Below, one piece after another: positions 24,127 through 33,713 of a stretch of DNA of 64,000 nt. How positions within the stretch are numbered: position 1 is the first letter of the stretch; every line of letters starts with the position of its first letter. The stretch covers positions 1 through 64,000 of the forward strand of contig CAYPLH010000012.1 of the NCBI GenBank assembly GCA_964411505.1. Direction: 5' to 3'. The notes under the pieces are model-generated. The model did not search any database. It was not told where the DNA came from and was given only the letters and a program-made list of their open reading frames with translations. This DNA comes from CAYPLH01 sp964411505 (GTDB taxonomy: Bacteria; Bacillota; Clostridia; CAYPLH01; DUMO01). The translations under genes were made by a program, and so were the position numbers.

Positions 24127-26373
24127 ATGAAACAATTTACTTTTAATAAAAAATATAGATTTAAGCTCTTTGATTCTGTCCTGTTTAAGACGTTCATGAT
24201 CTTTTTTATTATAACAAGTATGTCTATAATAAGCATGGGAGTTATTTCTGTTAAGTTCAGCACTCATCATATTTCAGACCTGTTACGCAAATCAAATATG
24301 AATATGCTTGCAGCTAAAAGAGATTTAATTGATCAAAGAATATTGGAAGTAGACAAAATATTTCAACAGTTTATTTTCAGCAGTGATATATGGAATATAG
24401 TAAACATAAAGAAGGTTGAAAACCATCATGTGTTATTGTTCAGAGATATAATCACTTCTTTTAACAATTCAGTAATCTCAAATAATACTATCCAGTCCAT
24501 ATATTATTTCGATACACAAAATGATTTTGTACTATCTGATAATAAATACACAAAACTTGATTTTTACGATCAGGAGATTCTGGGTATTGATTTTATAAAT
24601 AATACATGTGTGCTGCCTCCAAGAACGGTAAATGGAGAAAAGATAATCAGCTATGTAAAGAAAGTTAATTCTTATTCAAAAGTTAACCAGGGATTTTTCG
24701 TAATAAATTTAAATTACACCAGCCTTTTTTATGAGCTTTTGGAGCAGAATATGAAGTATCCCATTGAGACTGTGATATTTGACAGCAACAGCACATTGTT
24801 ATTTTCAAGCAGTATAAATCCGGAGTCAGAAATTGATATTGACGAGTCTGTAATCTTTGAAATCTTATCTAATAAAAATGATTATGATATTTATACTGTA
24901 CAAGATCAGAGCTATTTTATCAGCAAAGCCAACTCTCATTTCCTTGACTGGACTTATTCTTATATCCAGGATTACCAAACCCTTGCACAATCTGTCAATT
25001 TGGTAAGAACATTGATTTTTTATTCTCTTACAATCGTTTTGATCTTATCACTGGCTTTAGTGTATTTCGGCTCTAGTAAATTGTATAAGCCTTTATCCAA
25101 TCTGCTCAAAAATGTGAAAATTAAAACAAACATGTACAGTCTTACCGAAAAAAATGAATACAAAGCGTTGGATTCTGTAATACAAGACCTGTCTGATGTA
25201 AAGGATGATCTTCAATTAAAGTATAGTTTAGCATTTCCATACCTTCAAAAACACTCTGTTCACGATCTGCTTACCAGTCAGAAATTCAACGATAGAGATT
25301 TTAAAAAGATTTTAGATATGTTAGGTGTAAGCTTTAAATATAACACACAAATTATCACAGTTATTGACTTTGAAAATACAGGGTTTAGTGATTCCATAAA
25401 GATTAAAACAGACGCTTTTTGGGGTAATTACAGGAATGACCTTGCATATATTTTATCAAAAATAAATACTTCCCGAGTATTAATAATTTTTAACACAAAC
25501 ATGGATATTAACTGTATATATAAGCTTCTTTATGAACTAAAAACAATGTTTAACAATATGCATATCGAATTGACAATATCACTGGGTAACCCATTCACTA
25601 ATCTGAACCTCATATGCACTTCATATATGAGTGTATTGGAACAATTAAATAATAAGTTTTTTATTGGGAAAAACGAATTGATTTATAATATGCACCGATT
25701 CAATAAAAGTAAAAACGAATTTTACGATTCAACCCATGAAGAGGAGTTAATTAATTGTATTAGGACTCAAAATGAAAAAAGCGCTTTGCATATATTGGAA
25801 AGTATAACCCAAAAACAGCTTAAGGAAAATGAAAATTCAATTGATTTTATTAAGTATATATACTTCCAGCTATGTTTTAAAATAGTAAATAATTTAGTCG
25901 AGCTTGGTATTGAATTTTCAGAACTGGGTGTAACAAGATTCACTATTCTTAACACAATTCAAAGGGCTGAAACAATTAAGTGTCTGGAGGACTATGTAAA
26001 AACACTTATACATAAAAGCATTGCTTTGATTGATTACCAAAAACAAAGGCAGCACAAAGCTTTGGTATATAAAGCGATCGAATATATTACTGAAAATTAT
26101 ACTAAAGACATATCTCTTGAACAGGTTGCAAACAGTGTATATTTATCATCAAGATATTTAAGCACAATATTTAAAAGCGAGACAGGGTGCACAATATTAG
26201 AATATATCACCAAACAAAGAATGGAGAAATCACGGGAATTGCTAAGAACCGGGCATATGCAGATTCAGGATATTGCATATACTGTGGGATATAACAACGT
26301 ACAAAGCTTTATCAGATTCTTTAAAAAGCACTACAATATGACTCCTGTACAATACAGGAGAGCGAATCTGTGA
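24127..26373 (+). CDS. Membrane-bound AraC-family regulator (YesN/YtdP-like sensor)
   Basis: A 748-residue one-component sensor. Helix 1 (about 16-38: LFKTFMIFFIITSMSIISMG) and helix 2 (about 292-314: LIFYSLTIVLILSLALVYFG) enclose an extracellular dCACHE-like domain. A long cytoplasmic middle region leads to two AraC helix-turn-helix units in the last 100 residues: ISLEQVANSVYLSSRYLSTI and MQIQDIAYTVGYNNVQSFIR, ending in the conserved FKKHYNMTPVQYRR. It likely senses an oligosaccharide outside and activates the divergent importer operon. ATG at 24127 follows AGAGGTG; the GTG at 24115 is within that site. Convergent with rhaA. Confidence 0.85.
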   Translation: MKQFTFNKKYRFKLFDSVLFKTFMIFFIITSMSIISMGVISVKFSTHHISDLLRKSNMNMLAAKRDLIDQRILEVDKIFQQFIFSSDIWNIVNIKKVENHHVLLFRDIITSFNNSVISNNTIQSIYYFDTQNDFVLSDNKYTKLDFYDQEILGIDFINNTCVLPPRTVNGEKIISYVKKVNSYSKVNQGFFVINLNYTSLFYELLEQNMKYPIETVIFDSNSTLLFSSSINPESEIDIDESVIFEILSNKNDYDIYTVQDQSYFISKANSHFLDWTYSYIQDYQTLAQSVNLVRTLIFYSLTIVLILSLALVYFGSSKLYKPLSNLLKNVKIKTNMYSLTEKNEYKALDSVIQDLSDVKDDLQLKYSLAFPYLQKHSVHDLLTSQKFNDRDFKKILDMLGVSFKYNTQIITVIDFENTGFSDSIKIKTDAFWGNYRNDLAYILSKINTSRVLIIFNTNMDINCIYKLLYELKTMFNNMHIELTISLGNPFTNLNLICTSYMSVLEQLNNKFFIGKNELIYNMHRFNKSKNEFYDSTHEEELINCIRTQNEKSALHILESITQKQLKENENSIDFIKYIYFQLCFKIVNNLVELGIEFSELGVTRFTILNTIQRAETIKCLEDYVKTLIHKSIALIDYQKQRQHKALVYKAIEYITENYTKDISLEQVANSVYLSSRYLSTIFKSETGCTILEYITKQRMEKSRELLRTGHMQIQDIAYTVGYNNVQSFIRFFKKHYNMTPVQYRRANL

Positions 26374-26547
26374 ATTATAAAAGAGAGTGAATAATCATCC
26401 TCGAAGTACAATATCCTTGACCCCACCTGATTCTGGAGGATGGATAGCTGTGCTATTTAAACAACAATAATTTCTTTTAAGGCGTGTATTGCACTTGCTG
26501 ATAAATCCTCTGCCTTTAGCCAACCAAAAAAATTGTGGATTTTCTGC

Positions 26548-26586
26548 TTTTTTTCGATAGGGAGTTTTTATGGCTCCCTATCGACT
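26548..26586. repeat. Multi-hairpin repeat, family A copy 4 (fragment)
   Basis: CTTTTTTCGATAGGGAG, TTTTTATGG and CTCCCTATCGAC form a 10-bp perfect hairpin and match the second hairpin of copies 1 and 3 in position and flanks (TTTTTTCG before, TCGAC after). Its right arm overlaps the rhaA stop codon. Confidence 0.65.
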
Positions 26587-27852
26587 TATTAATACTTCCA
26601 TTTCGTATTTTTTTACAATATCAAGCCATTCCACTCCAACAGGAACACCTTTTAAAAGGCAGTACTTATTCCAAACTGAAGCAAAGGGCAGAGTTTTAAA
26701 TTCCTCCATCAACGCAAGTCTATTTCCATAGTTACCGTTGTTTTCCTCTTCTAAAAGCATATGCACTGGCTCGAGCAATGCTATCGTTATTGCCTTTTGT
26801 GCTGCTCTTGTTCCGGTAACCCATGCTGTTATCCTGTTAATACTGGCATCAAAAAAATCAAGGGCAAAGTGTACCCGGTCAAAGGCATTACATCTTCTTA
26901 ACTCTTTTGCAATATCACTTACCTGATCATTTAATATAACTACATGGTCGCTGTCCCAACGCACTCCCCTGCTTACATGAAGCAGTAACTCATCTGTGAA
27001 TGTAAGAATTGCCGATATTTTATCAGATACATCTTCAGTAGGATGAAAATGACCGGCATCAAGACATAACATAATGTTTTTTGCCATGGAATACCACATA
27101 TAAAACTCATGAGATCCGACAACATAACTTTCAGAACCAATCCCAAACAATTTACTTTCAACTGCATCTACAATGTTTTTGCTATCATATTTTACTTCCA
27201 AAATCTCGTCCAGAGAATCTTTAAGAATTTGCCTGTAAATCAATCTATTAGCTGGCACATCTTTCATACCGTCAGGTATCCATATATTATTAACACACGG
27301 AGTTCCCAACTGTTTTCCTATCTCTGAAGCTATTTTACGACATCTTTTGCCATGGTCGATCCAAAAGGAACGCACTTTTTTATCAGGGCTTGCAAGGGTA
27401 AATCCAGAATCAGCCATCTTGTGGGAAAAAAATGTCGGATTAAAGTCCAGTCCTAAGCCTAGCTTCTTTGCCCAATCAATCCAATCTTGGAAGTGCTCAA
27501 GGTCAACTTCATCCCTATCGATTATTTTGCCTTCTGTTTCGGCATATAAGGCATGTAGATTCACTCTGTGTTTTCCAGGAATAAGATTTAATGCTTGTTC
27601 CAGATCTTGGCGTAATTCTTCGCCATTGCGAGCTTTTCCTAGATAGTTCCCGGTTGCCATAATCCCACCACCGGATAAGCCTTCTACTCCCTTTTCAAAT
27701 CCTGTTAAATCATCACCCTGCCAACAGTGAAGAGAGATGCTGATACTATCCAAATCCTCTAGTACCTTGTCAGTATCAACTCCAAACCCTGCATATGTTT
27801 TTTTTGCCTGTTCATAGTCTCGTTCTATTATTTCCGGGTTATATTTATACAT
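26578..27852 (-). CDS. rhaA: L-rhamnose isomerase
   Basis: A 424-residue enzyme that converts L-rhamnose to L-rhamnulose, first step of rhamnose use in the cytoplasm. Conserved RhaA blocks: ISLHCWQGDDLTGFE near the N-terminus, RVNLHALYAE, LGLGLDFNPTFFSH, VGSHEFYMWYSMA, and the metal-site LDAGHFHPTE, LLHVSRGVRWDSDHVV. Length equals the family norm. ATG at 27852 lies nine bases after AAAGGAG; a TTG nine bases upstream touches that site. RhaB and RhaD are not in this window. It follows the TIM-barrel isomerase, a sulfatase and the GH78 rhamnosidase in the same direction, so released rhamnose is its probable substrate. Confidence 0.95.
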   Translation of the reverse strand: MYKYNPEIIERDYEQAKKTYAGFGVDTDKVLEDLDSISISLHCWQGDDLTGFEKGVEGLSGGGIMATGNYLGKARNGEELRQDLEQALNLIPGKHRVNLHALYAETEGKIIDRDEVDLEHFQDWIDWAKKLGLGLDFNPTFFSHKMADSGFTLASPDKKVRSFWIDHGKRCRKIASEIGKQLGTPCVNNIWIPDGMKDVPANRLIYRQILKDSLDEILEVKYDSKNIVDAVESKLFGIGSESYVVGSHEFYMWYSMAKNIMLCLDAGHFHPTEDVSDKISAILTFTDELLLHVSRGVRWDSDHVVILNDQVSDIAKELRRCNAFDRVHFALDFFDASINRITAWVTGTRAAQKAITIALLEPVHMLLEEENNGNYGNRLALMEEFKTLPFASVWNKYCLLKGVPVGVEWLDIVKKYEMEVLISR

Positions 27853-28047
27853 TACTTTCAACTCCTTTGCTAATAAATAACTCTACTACAGCGTAAACTC
27901 TTTCTCACACCTTAGCTCAGCTTCCATCTCTCAATAAAGTCCAGAAGATGATTATCTGTGTTCCTAACCATAAATCTTTATACATTACTTTTTTTAAGCA
28001 AGCTTCTAGCTTCCGCCCTGATTACTATAATATCTTAATTCATTATA

Positions 28048-28992
28048 TTATGAAAGTAATTCTTCTTCCCTTTCACGAAAATATCTTGCCGTTTGCATTA
28101 CCAGTCTGTCAAGAAAGCCTTTATCAGGCTTACCATATGTTGCCGGATAGGGATCTCCACCTGGTCCTAAGGGCTCTGGTGTCACAAACCTACCCTCTTC
28201 ATTATATCCAATTAAATACAAGGCCATTATTAAGGTATCAAGATCCAGCGAGCCGTCACCCAGCGCACAACGGTTACTATCCGCCAAATGCAGATTTACA
28301 AGCATATCTTTGGCATCAATAATAGCTTCACCTATATGACTTTCCTCTGACTGCATATGATATACATCTCCATTAATGTATCTTACTGCAGGATGGTTTA
28401 TTTCTTCAATATACCTTTTTGCATCACTAATGGTATGTATAAAGCTTACTTCGGCAGAACGTATAGGCTCTATAGCAGCTTTTACATTGTTTTCTGTAAA
28501 TAAATCTGCAACTATCCTAAGAGATTCTATACTTCTTTCAAACTCCGTATCATCATAGGCATCTGGTCTTCCGACCGCTCCAGGAACAACCAATATATAC
28601 TCTCCTCCAACAGATGAAGCAAAATCGATTTCTCTTTTGAGATAATCAATTGCCGCCTGTCTATGCACCGCCCTGTTACTTGAAAGGTCATTGTCTTTAG
28701 AAAACATCCCACAGATACCAGCTACCTTAATATTATGACTTTCTAGTATTTTGAGTGTTTCGTCTGTCTTATAACCCAAATCAGCTCCATAGTGATTCCC
28801 ATGCAGCTCAATATAGTTGATTTCTGCCTTTTCAAGCCTCGCAGCCGAATCCTTCAAGGCTTCGATACCAAATCCCCAATTACTCCAGGATAAATTCAAT
28901 CTTTTTTTTAACCTGCCAGGATGACTCTTTTTCAACTCCTCAAAAGCTTTTTTTATCTTTTCATTTTTCAACTCAAAGTTTTGCTTCTTCAT
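28048..28992 (-). CDS. TIM-barrel sugar isomerase/epimerase
   Basis: A 314-residue AP-endonuclease-2-like (xylose isomerase-like) TIM barrel. Likely metal ligands: E in VKAAIEPIRSAE, D in INGDVYHMQS, H in NLHLADSNRC and E in FVTPEPLGPGGDPY. It is related to D-tagatose 3-epimerase and IolE/IolI-type enzymes; which sugar it acts on cannot be read from sequence. Position between rhaA and a sulfatase gene suggests work on rhamnose-pathway or other deglycosylated sugars, for example as a ketose 3-epimerase. AGGAGAG precedes the ATG. A long hairpin lies upstream at 29191-29282. Confidence 0.75.
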   Translation of the reverse strand: MKKQNFELKNEKIKKAFEELKKSHPGRLKKRLNLSWSNWGFGIEALKDSAARLEKAEINYIELHGNHYGADLGYKTDETLKILESHNIKVAGICGMFSKDNDLSSNRAVHRQAAIDYLKREIDFASSVGGEYILVVPGAVGRPDAYDDTEFERSIESLRIVADLFTENNVKAAIEPIRSAEVSFIHTISDAKRYIEEINHPAVRYINGDVYHMQSEESHIGEAIIDAKDMLVNLHLADSNRCALGDGSLDLDTLIMALYLIGYNEEGRFVTPEPLGPGGDPYPATYGKPDKGFLDRLVMQTARYFREREEELLS

Positions 28993-29190
28993 CTATATCT
29001 CTCCTGTCTTTCTTATTTTTCAATGAGCTCTTCTTCCGCCAGTCACACGCTTATAAAATCATACTGACTGTGCAGTGAGTCATAAACAAGTCCTTTTTGG
29101 ATGTGCCCAAGGTGATTCTTAATAAAAGCTCGGTGGCATCTAGCCCGCTCGCTTCTGGGTGCAGGCTTCGCTTAACACCGTTAATTATAT

Positions 29191-29282
29191 GCAACGCACT
29201 TAATTCTTGTAATGTGACCTTGAAAGGCGAAAATGGTTCTAGTGCGTTTCGAAGGTCATATTACATAGAATTATAGCGTTGC
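29191..29282. repeat. Long imperfect hairpin downstream of sulfatase 2
   Basis: Left arm 29191-29222 (GCAACGC, TAATTCT, TGTAATGTGACCTT) pairs with right arm 29250-29282 (AAGGTCATATTACA, AGAATTA, GCGTTGC) with few mismatches. It fills the middle of the 305-base gap between the TIM-barrel gene and sulfatase 2 and begins 16 bases after the sulfatase stop. It may end or protect that transcript, or be a decayed mobile repeat. A GC-richer patch at 29128-29165 resembles 53865-53900. Confidence 0.55.
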
Positions 29283-29297
29283 ATCCGGTTTCACAGT

Positions 29298-30734
29298 TTA
29301 TTCTTTTGGGAAACTTCTATTATCATCATTATGCGGCACAACATCTGAGGTACGTATATACCAATCAAGCAAGCTTAAGTTCAATTCATCCTGCAGCTTT
29401 TTGTAGGCAGGATCATCGTATACATTCCGAGTTTCCAGTGGATCATTTACAAGATCATATAATTCATGTACATCATCAGGTCTTCGTATCAGCTTTGCCT
29501 CCAAAGTACGAATCATAGTTGTCCTGCTGATACTTTTTGGCACCTGCTGCTGCTGCATAGTCTGCGGCCAATATATGTGACCCTCAACACGCGTCGGATG
29601 TGACGGGTCATGTCCCTCAAAGCAATGCTTTTCCGAGGAGTTGAACCCTGCCTCCGCAAAGACCGCACGTGACCGATCCCCTGAGGCACCTTGCAGCTGC
29701 GGAACAAGAGATCTGGCAAAATGGGTATGTGTAGCCTCTATTCCCGAAATATCCAGAACCGTGGCCATTATATCAAACAACTCGGTCTGTTCCCTGACAA
29801 CATGTCCGGCACTGCAGCCAGGCGTTCTGATTAAGAGTGGAACTCTTGTTGTTACATCATAAAAAGCATTATGAATTTTTTCTACTAGACCATAATCACC
29901 TGCAAAATCTCCATGATCGGATGAAACAATTACTGTCGTTTCATCTTTTAAGTCCATTTTATCCAAAGCATCCAGCAATTGCCCCAGTATCCAATCTGAA
30001 TAACTGACCATTCCCAAATAAGTTGCGTGGATTTCTTTCATAAATTCATCAGGGTTCTGATCAAGCTTGCGGTACTTACGCATTAATTTATGAAAGCTTG
30101 GAAGCTTTTGCTCTGAATCTACCGGGCGTAGCGGTGGAATATCCTCCGGCTTATACATACTGTGGAACGGTTCGGGTGCGCTATAAGGAGGGTGCGGGTA
30201 CTCTATAGGAAGATACAAAAAGAAAGGCTTGTCACCTTTTTTTCTGCTATTCATAAAGTCTATTCCCTTCTGTACACACTTCATATCCTTTGTTTCATGA
30301 AGCTCGCCTAAAAAGGCTTCATACTTAAAACTATAGTATCGCGGGTCTTCCTTGTCATAAGGATTTGCTCCGAATCTTCCTCCTCTGACCACCTCATAGT
30401 GATCTAAGGCCAGCGGAATATATTCTTCAGAAAAAATATCGTTCTTTCCGTACATCTCCACATGATATCCATTATCCCGCAAATAGCGGAACATACTTGG
30501 CTCGTGCGGCCTTAAAAGATGCCAGAGCGTCCGGTGACCATTAACATGGGGATACCAGCCAGTCACAAGACTGCAACGAGAAGGCGAACACAAAACACAT
30601 TGGGTATAGTTTTGGTCAAACCTTACTCCTTCATTTGCTAACCTGTCAAAGTTAGGGGTCTTCACTAGCGGATGACCGTAACAGGATAGACTCTCCGATC
30701 TTAATTGATCGAAAAATAAAAATACATAATTCAT
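29298..30734 (-). CDS. Sulfatase 2 (Cys-type)
   Basis: A 478-residue cytoplasmic sulfatase. Metal ligand region VFLFFDQLRS; formylglycine motif CVLCSPSRCS with C49; EMYGKNDIFS; and VSSDHGDFAGDYGLVEK. The CSPSR form is the most canonical of the five sulfatases here. C-terminal VHELYDLVNDPLETRNVYDD is typical for carbohydrate sulfatases. ATG at 30734 lies eight bases after AAGGAG; a GTG at 30743 overlaps it. It sits between the GH78 gene and the TIM-barrel/rhaA pair, which supports action on a sulfated rhamnose-containing oligosaccharide. No signal peptide. Confidence 0.9.
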   Translation of the reverse strand: MNYVFLFFDQLRSESLSCYGHPLVKTPNFDRLANEGVRFDQNYTQCVLCSPSRCSLVTGWYPHVNGHRTLWHLLRPHEPSMFRYLRDNGYHVEMYGKNDIFSEEYIPLALDHYEVVRGGRFGANPYDKEDPRYYSFKYEAFLGELHETKDMKCVQKGIDFMNSRKKGDKPFFLYLPIEYPHPPYSAPEPFHSMYKPEDIPPLRPVDSEQKLPSFHKLMRKYRKLDQNPDEFMKEIHATYLGMVSYSDWILGQLLDALDKMDLKDETTVIVSSDHGDFAGDYGLVEKIHNAFYDVTTRVPLLIRTPGCSAGHVVREQTELFDIMATVLDISGIEATHTHFARSLVPQLQGASGDRSRAVFAEAGFNSSEKHCFEGHDPSHPTRVEGHIYWPQTMQQQQVPKSISRTTMIRTLEAKLIRRPDDVHELYDLVNDPLETRNVYDDPAYKKLQDELNLSLLDWYIRTSDVVPHNDDNRSFPKE

Positions 30735-30825
30735 CGTTTTCACTCCTTGTTGTTCATTATTAACTGCAGGTATAATCTTTTCTTATGAAGCTCGAACCTT
30801 TTTTAACAGCATTTTAGCATCGATA

Positions 30826-30926
30826 CTACAACGGCTATTAAAATTATTAATACAGCATCAGTGCATTAAAGCGTTTTTATACAAAGGTGCATAAATACCA
30901 AAATTATAATAAAATTACCGTTGTAG
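30826..30926. repeat. Inverted repeat upstream of sulfatase 2
   Basis: CTACAACGG (30826-30834) is repeated inverted as CCGTTGTAG (30918-30926), with AT-rich partial pairing inside. A related sequence, GCCGTTGTAG plus TACTAC, occurs at 47662-47676. Confidence 0.4.
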
Positions 30927-30948
30927 GACTAATCAAGAAGTAATAATT

Positions 30949-33318
30949 CTATTCTAGGACTATTCCTTCATCGGCAGAAATATCAAACTCGCCATTCTTA
31001 CATTCAATGTACACATTCCCCTTTACTGTTGGAAAAACGCTTTTAAAATCAAAACCCGGATTTTGTGGTTTAAGCTTAATTTTTCCACAACCCGGCTCAA
31101 TTATTTCAAGACCTGCAATGTACCTTATTAAAAAGTCCGCAGGAAAAGCTGACCATGCATGAGACTCTGTTCTAAGCGTCAAATTAAACTGCTCTCCATC
31201 TCTCCATGAACCATTTTTTGTCCACTCCTCATAAGTGGAAGTAGCTCCTTTATCTACCATTCTTTTTACCCATCTATTGCGAATAAGCTCAATGGCCAGA
31301 TCCATCCTGTCTAATTTGAGTAGTGCTTTTAGAATTACCGCAGAAAAGAACGGCTGTGCTTCAATATAATCAATACTCTTTTGCACATATAGTTTGTCAA
31401 TTATACTCTCTGCTGTTTTTCTGTCACAAAGCCCCCACAAAATAGCAGCGCAATTAGTATGCTCACTAATGCTGCCAGATAGAGAATCATCTACATTAGC
31501 ATCTGAAAACACTCCCAGTTCCTCATTAAAAAATCTTTCAGGATAATTTAATCTAATAATTTCACCAGCTTCAGAACACAAATCAATAATATATTTATCC
31601 TTTTTAATTTCAGCCATTTTTTTGACATTGCCAAGAGTATAATATAACAATGCATTCACTAAGGCACATTCTCCACGAGTGTCTAGTTTTACCCAGTCTA
31701 AAAACATTGAGGTAACCTCTTTTAACATGCAATATTTGTCGCAGAAACGCAAAAAAGCATATATGATTTTTATTATATGGGGATAATATGCATGTATCCA
31801 TTTTTCTTCTCCGGTATAAAGATAGTGATCATAAACCGCATTTACCCAGTGGAGATTATAGTCAAACAGATTGGGGTATTCAAGAACCTTACCGTTGGTT
31901 ATGGGCGGTATAATTCCTGTTACTGTCTGCATTTCGGCACACTGACCTAAATATTTAGAAGGAAGCACCGTATCTCCAAAGCATGAATATATCAGCCCCA
32001 ATGTAACCATGGAAACGTCACCGGTAAATTGACCCTGCTCTCTCCATGGAGTATCCACTATAAATTCATTTGAGCATAACCGTACAGTATATTTACATAT
32101 ATCAAAAAGCTTGTTCATTTTTTCGTCAGAAGAGCTAAACTGTCCCTTTTCTTTATAAGGGAATGTTGATATTATTGCCTTGACAGAATTTATCCGGACC
32201 TCTTCAAAAGCATTATGCAGTTGTATTTTCAGGTATCTGAAAGCTTTCCATGTAAAGGGACGGTAAATCTGTCTGCCTTTTTTGGTTATAAGCCTGTCTG
32301 CAAACATATTCTCTATAGCATTGTTAAAGTGTCCGTTAAACAGCCTTTCACTATACCCTATATCCATCTGCGCACCCGCAGGAGCTTCAACATCTAGCTC
32401 AACAAAGGCTGTTATAATTCTGCCAAAATCAAGTATGACATAGGGAGAATATATTCCGTCCGATTCCTTTCTGTTCTCAATATGCATTGTACTGTTTTTC
32501 ATTATAGTAAATCCGGCTTCACCAGTTAAGTTTTCACTTCCTGATATGGTTGAATATTTAATTTTTTCTCCGGCACAAGACAATATGATCGAAAGATCAT
32601 TGCTCCTCATTCTATTTAAAACATCTAATATTTCCTCTTCTTTTACTATGCTTTTTGCATATCTGATATCATCTTCAGGAAAAAATGGTATGTTTCTTTT
32701 TTTAAGATACGTCCACGGATTGACACCCGGCGGAACATCACCGGTTTTTGAACCATAAGAGCTTGATTTATAAATTATAGGCTCTTCCCAAAGAGAATCA
32801 TCAAAACCGCATTCAGACCATTTTAAAGGCATATTGTTTGCGTCGAACATTTCCTGATACGGATTATATTTAGCCATTCTAAAATAAAACGTATCTTGGG
32901 CATATGCATTTGCCCTCATAATCCTCCATGTGGAATCTGACGCTGCCAAAACAGTGTCGTTGTCATCTATTATCTCACATAGGAATCCTCCCTTTGGCTG
33001 GGAATCATTACCTACATAGTTTACTATAACTCCAATGCAGTTAGGTCCCTTCTTAAGTAGAGCAGTAATATCTCTTACATCATAGAAATGATAATGAGGA
33101 TTGCTCTGCAACGATCCATAACCTACATATTGTCCGTTTATATACAGTCTGTATCGTGATGATGCTGTGATAAACATATTTACCTGTTTTTGCTCATCAA
33201 AAGTAAATTCTTTTCTTATAAGATAGAAACTGTTTAAAACAGACTCTTCTCCCGTTTTCCAAATCCACTTGCCCTTCCAATCCCTGTTTACTTCAAAATA
33301 GTCAAATTGATCAGCCAT
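30949..33318 (-). CDS. Alpha-L-rhamnosidase (GH78)
   Basis: A 789-residue enzyme without signal peptide. N-terminal beta-sandwich domains with WKGKWIWKTGEES, then ITASSRYRLYINGQYVGYGS (about 50-70) as in GH78; next the concanavalin-like domain (YVILDFGRIITAFVELDVEA), and an (alpha/alpha)6 barrel with FIVDTPWREQGQFTGD, the GH78 region holding the catalytic general acid, and later FLDWVKLDTRG and SHAWSAFPADFLIRYI. A C-terminal beta domain ends the protein. GH78 hydrolyses terminal alpha-L-rhamnose by inversion. As a cytoplasmic enzyme it would act after import, releasing rhamnose for RhaA. AAGGAGGAG precedes the ATG. Confidence 0.85.
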   Translation of the reverse strand: MADQFDYFEVNRDWKGKWIWKTGEESVLNSFYLIRKEFTFDEQKQVNMFITASSRYRLYINGQYVGYGSLQSNPHYHFYDVRDITALLKKGPNCIGVIVNYVGNDSQPKGGFLCEIIDDNDTVLAASDSTWRIMRANAYAQDTFYFRMAKYNPYQEMFDANNMPLKWSECGFDDSLWEEPIIYKSSSYGSKTGDVPPGVNPWTYLKKRNIPFFPEDDIRYAKSIVKEEEILDVLNRMRSNDLSIILSCAGEKIKYSTISGSENLTGEAGFTIMKNSTMHIENRKESDGIYSPYVILDFGRIITAFVELDVEAPAGAQMDIGYSERLFNGHFNNAIENMFADRLITKKGRQIYRPFTWKAFRYLKIQLHNAFEEVRINSVKAIISTFPYKEKGQFSSSDEKMNKLFDICKYTVRLCSNEFIVDTPWREQGQFTGDVSMVTLGLIYSCFGDTVLPSKYLGQCAEMQTVTGIIPPITNGKVLEYPNLFDYNLHWVNAVYDHYLYTGEEKWIHAYYPHIIKIIYAFLRFCDKYCMLKEVTSMFLDWVKLDTRGECALVNALLYYTLGNVKKMAEIKKDKYIIDLCSEAGEIIRLNYPERFFNEELGVFSDANVDDSLSGSISEHTNCAAILWGLCDRKTAESIIDKLYVQKSIDYIEAQPFFSAVILKALLKLDRMDLAIELIRNRWVKRMVDKGATSTYEEWTKNGSWRDGEQFNLTLRTESHAWSAFPADFLIRYIAGLEIIEPGCGKIKLKPQNPGFDFKSVFPTVKGNVYIECKNGEFDISADEGIVLE

Positions 33319-33552
33319 AAGCTCCTCCTTTTTTATATTAGTTTTGCGCTTATTTTACAAAAAATCTACCCATGCTTTTCAAAAAAGCGTAGAACAAATG
33401 TCTACCACCTGCCTCACTAATCCCAAAACGCATTATGTACTGCTTTGGCGGTTCCAAAAGAAAGGTTAACCACCTACCGCCCTAACCCAAAACCCACTGC
33501 ATAAAAAAGTAGGCGCTTTGTGTTGCTATACATATAATAACATAACCATACT

Positions 33553-33600
33553 TCAACTGCATAGTGACAGTTCATTATAATTGTTGGGACAGTTAGTAGT
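33553..33600. repeat. Family C repeat, partial copy
   Basis: AACTGCATAGTGACAGTT followed by CATTATAATTGTTGGGACAG matches 38690-38730 (GAATGCATAGTGACAGTTAA then TTATTTCTATCGGGACAT). The gap 33319-33713 otherwise holds the terminator at 33637 and a C-rich stretch with no recognised function. Confidence 0.5.
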
Positions 33601-33636
33601 ATTTCATGCAAACCATCTAAATACCTCTAGCTACGT

Positions 33637-33674
33637 AAAAAACTTCTGCCTTTTAATAAAAGACAGAAGTTTTT
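33637..33674 (-). terminator. Terminator of the CBM9-like surface protein gene
   Basis: On the minus strand AACTTCTGTCTTTT-ATT-AAAAGGCAGAAGTT is followed by TTTTTACG; 14-bp stem with one mismatch, 40 bases after the stop at 33714. Confidence 0.85.
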
Positions 33675-33713
33675 CCTAGGTAATATTGCTGTATTCTTAA
33701 ATATAGTTTCTTG

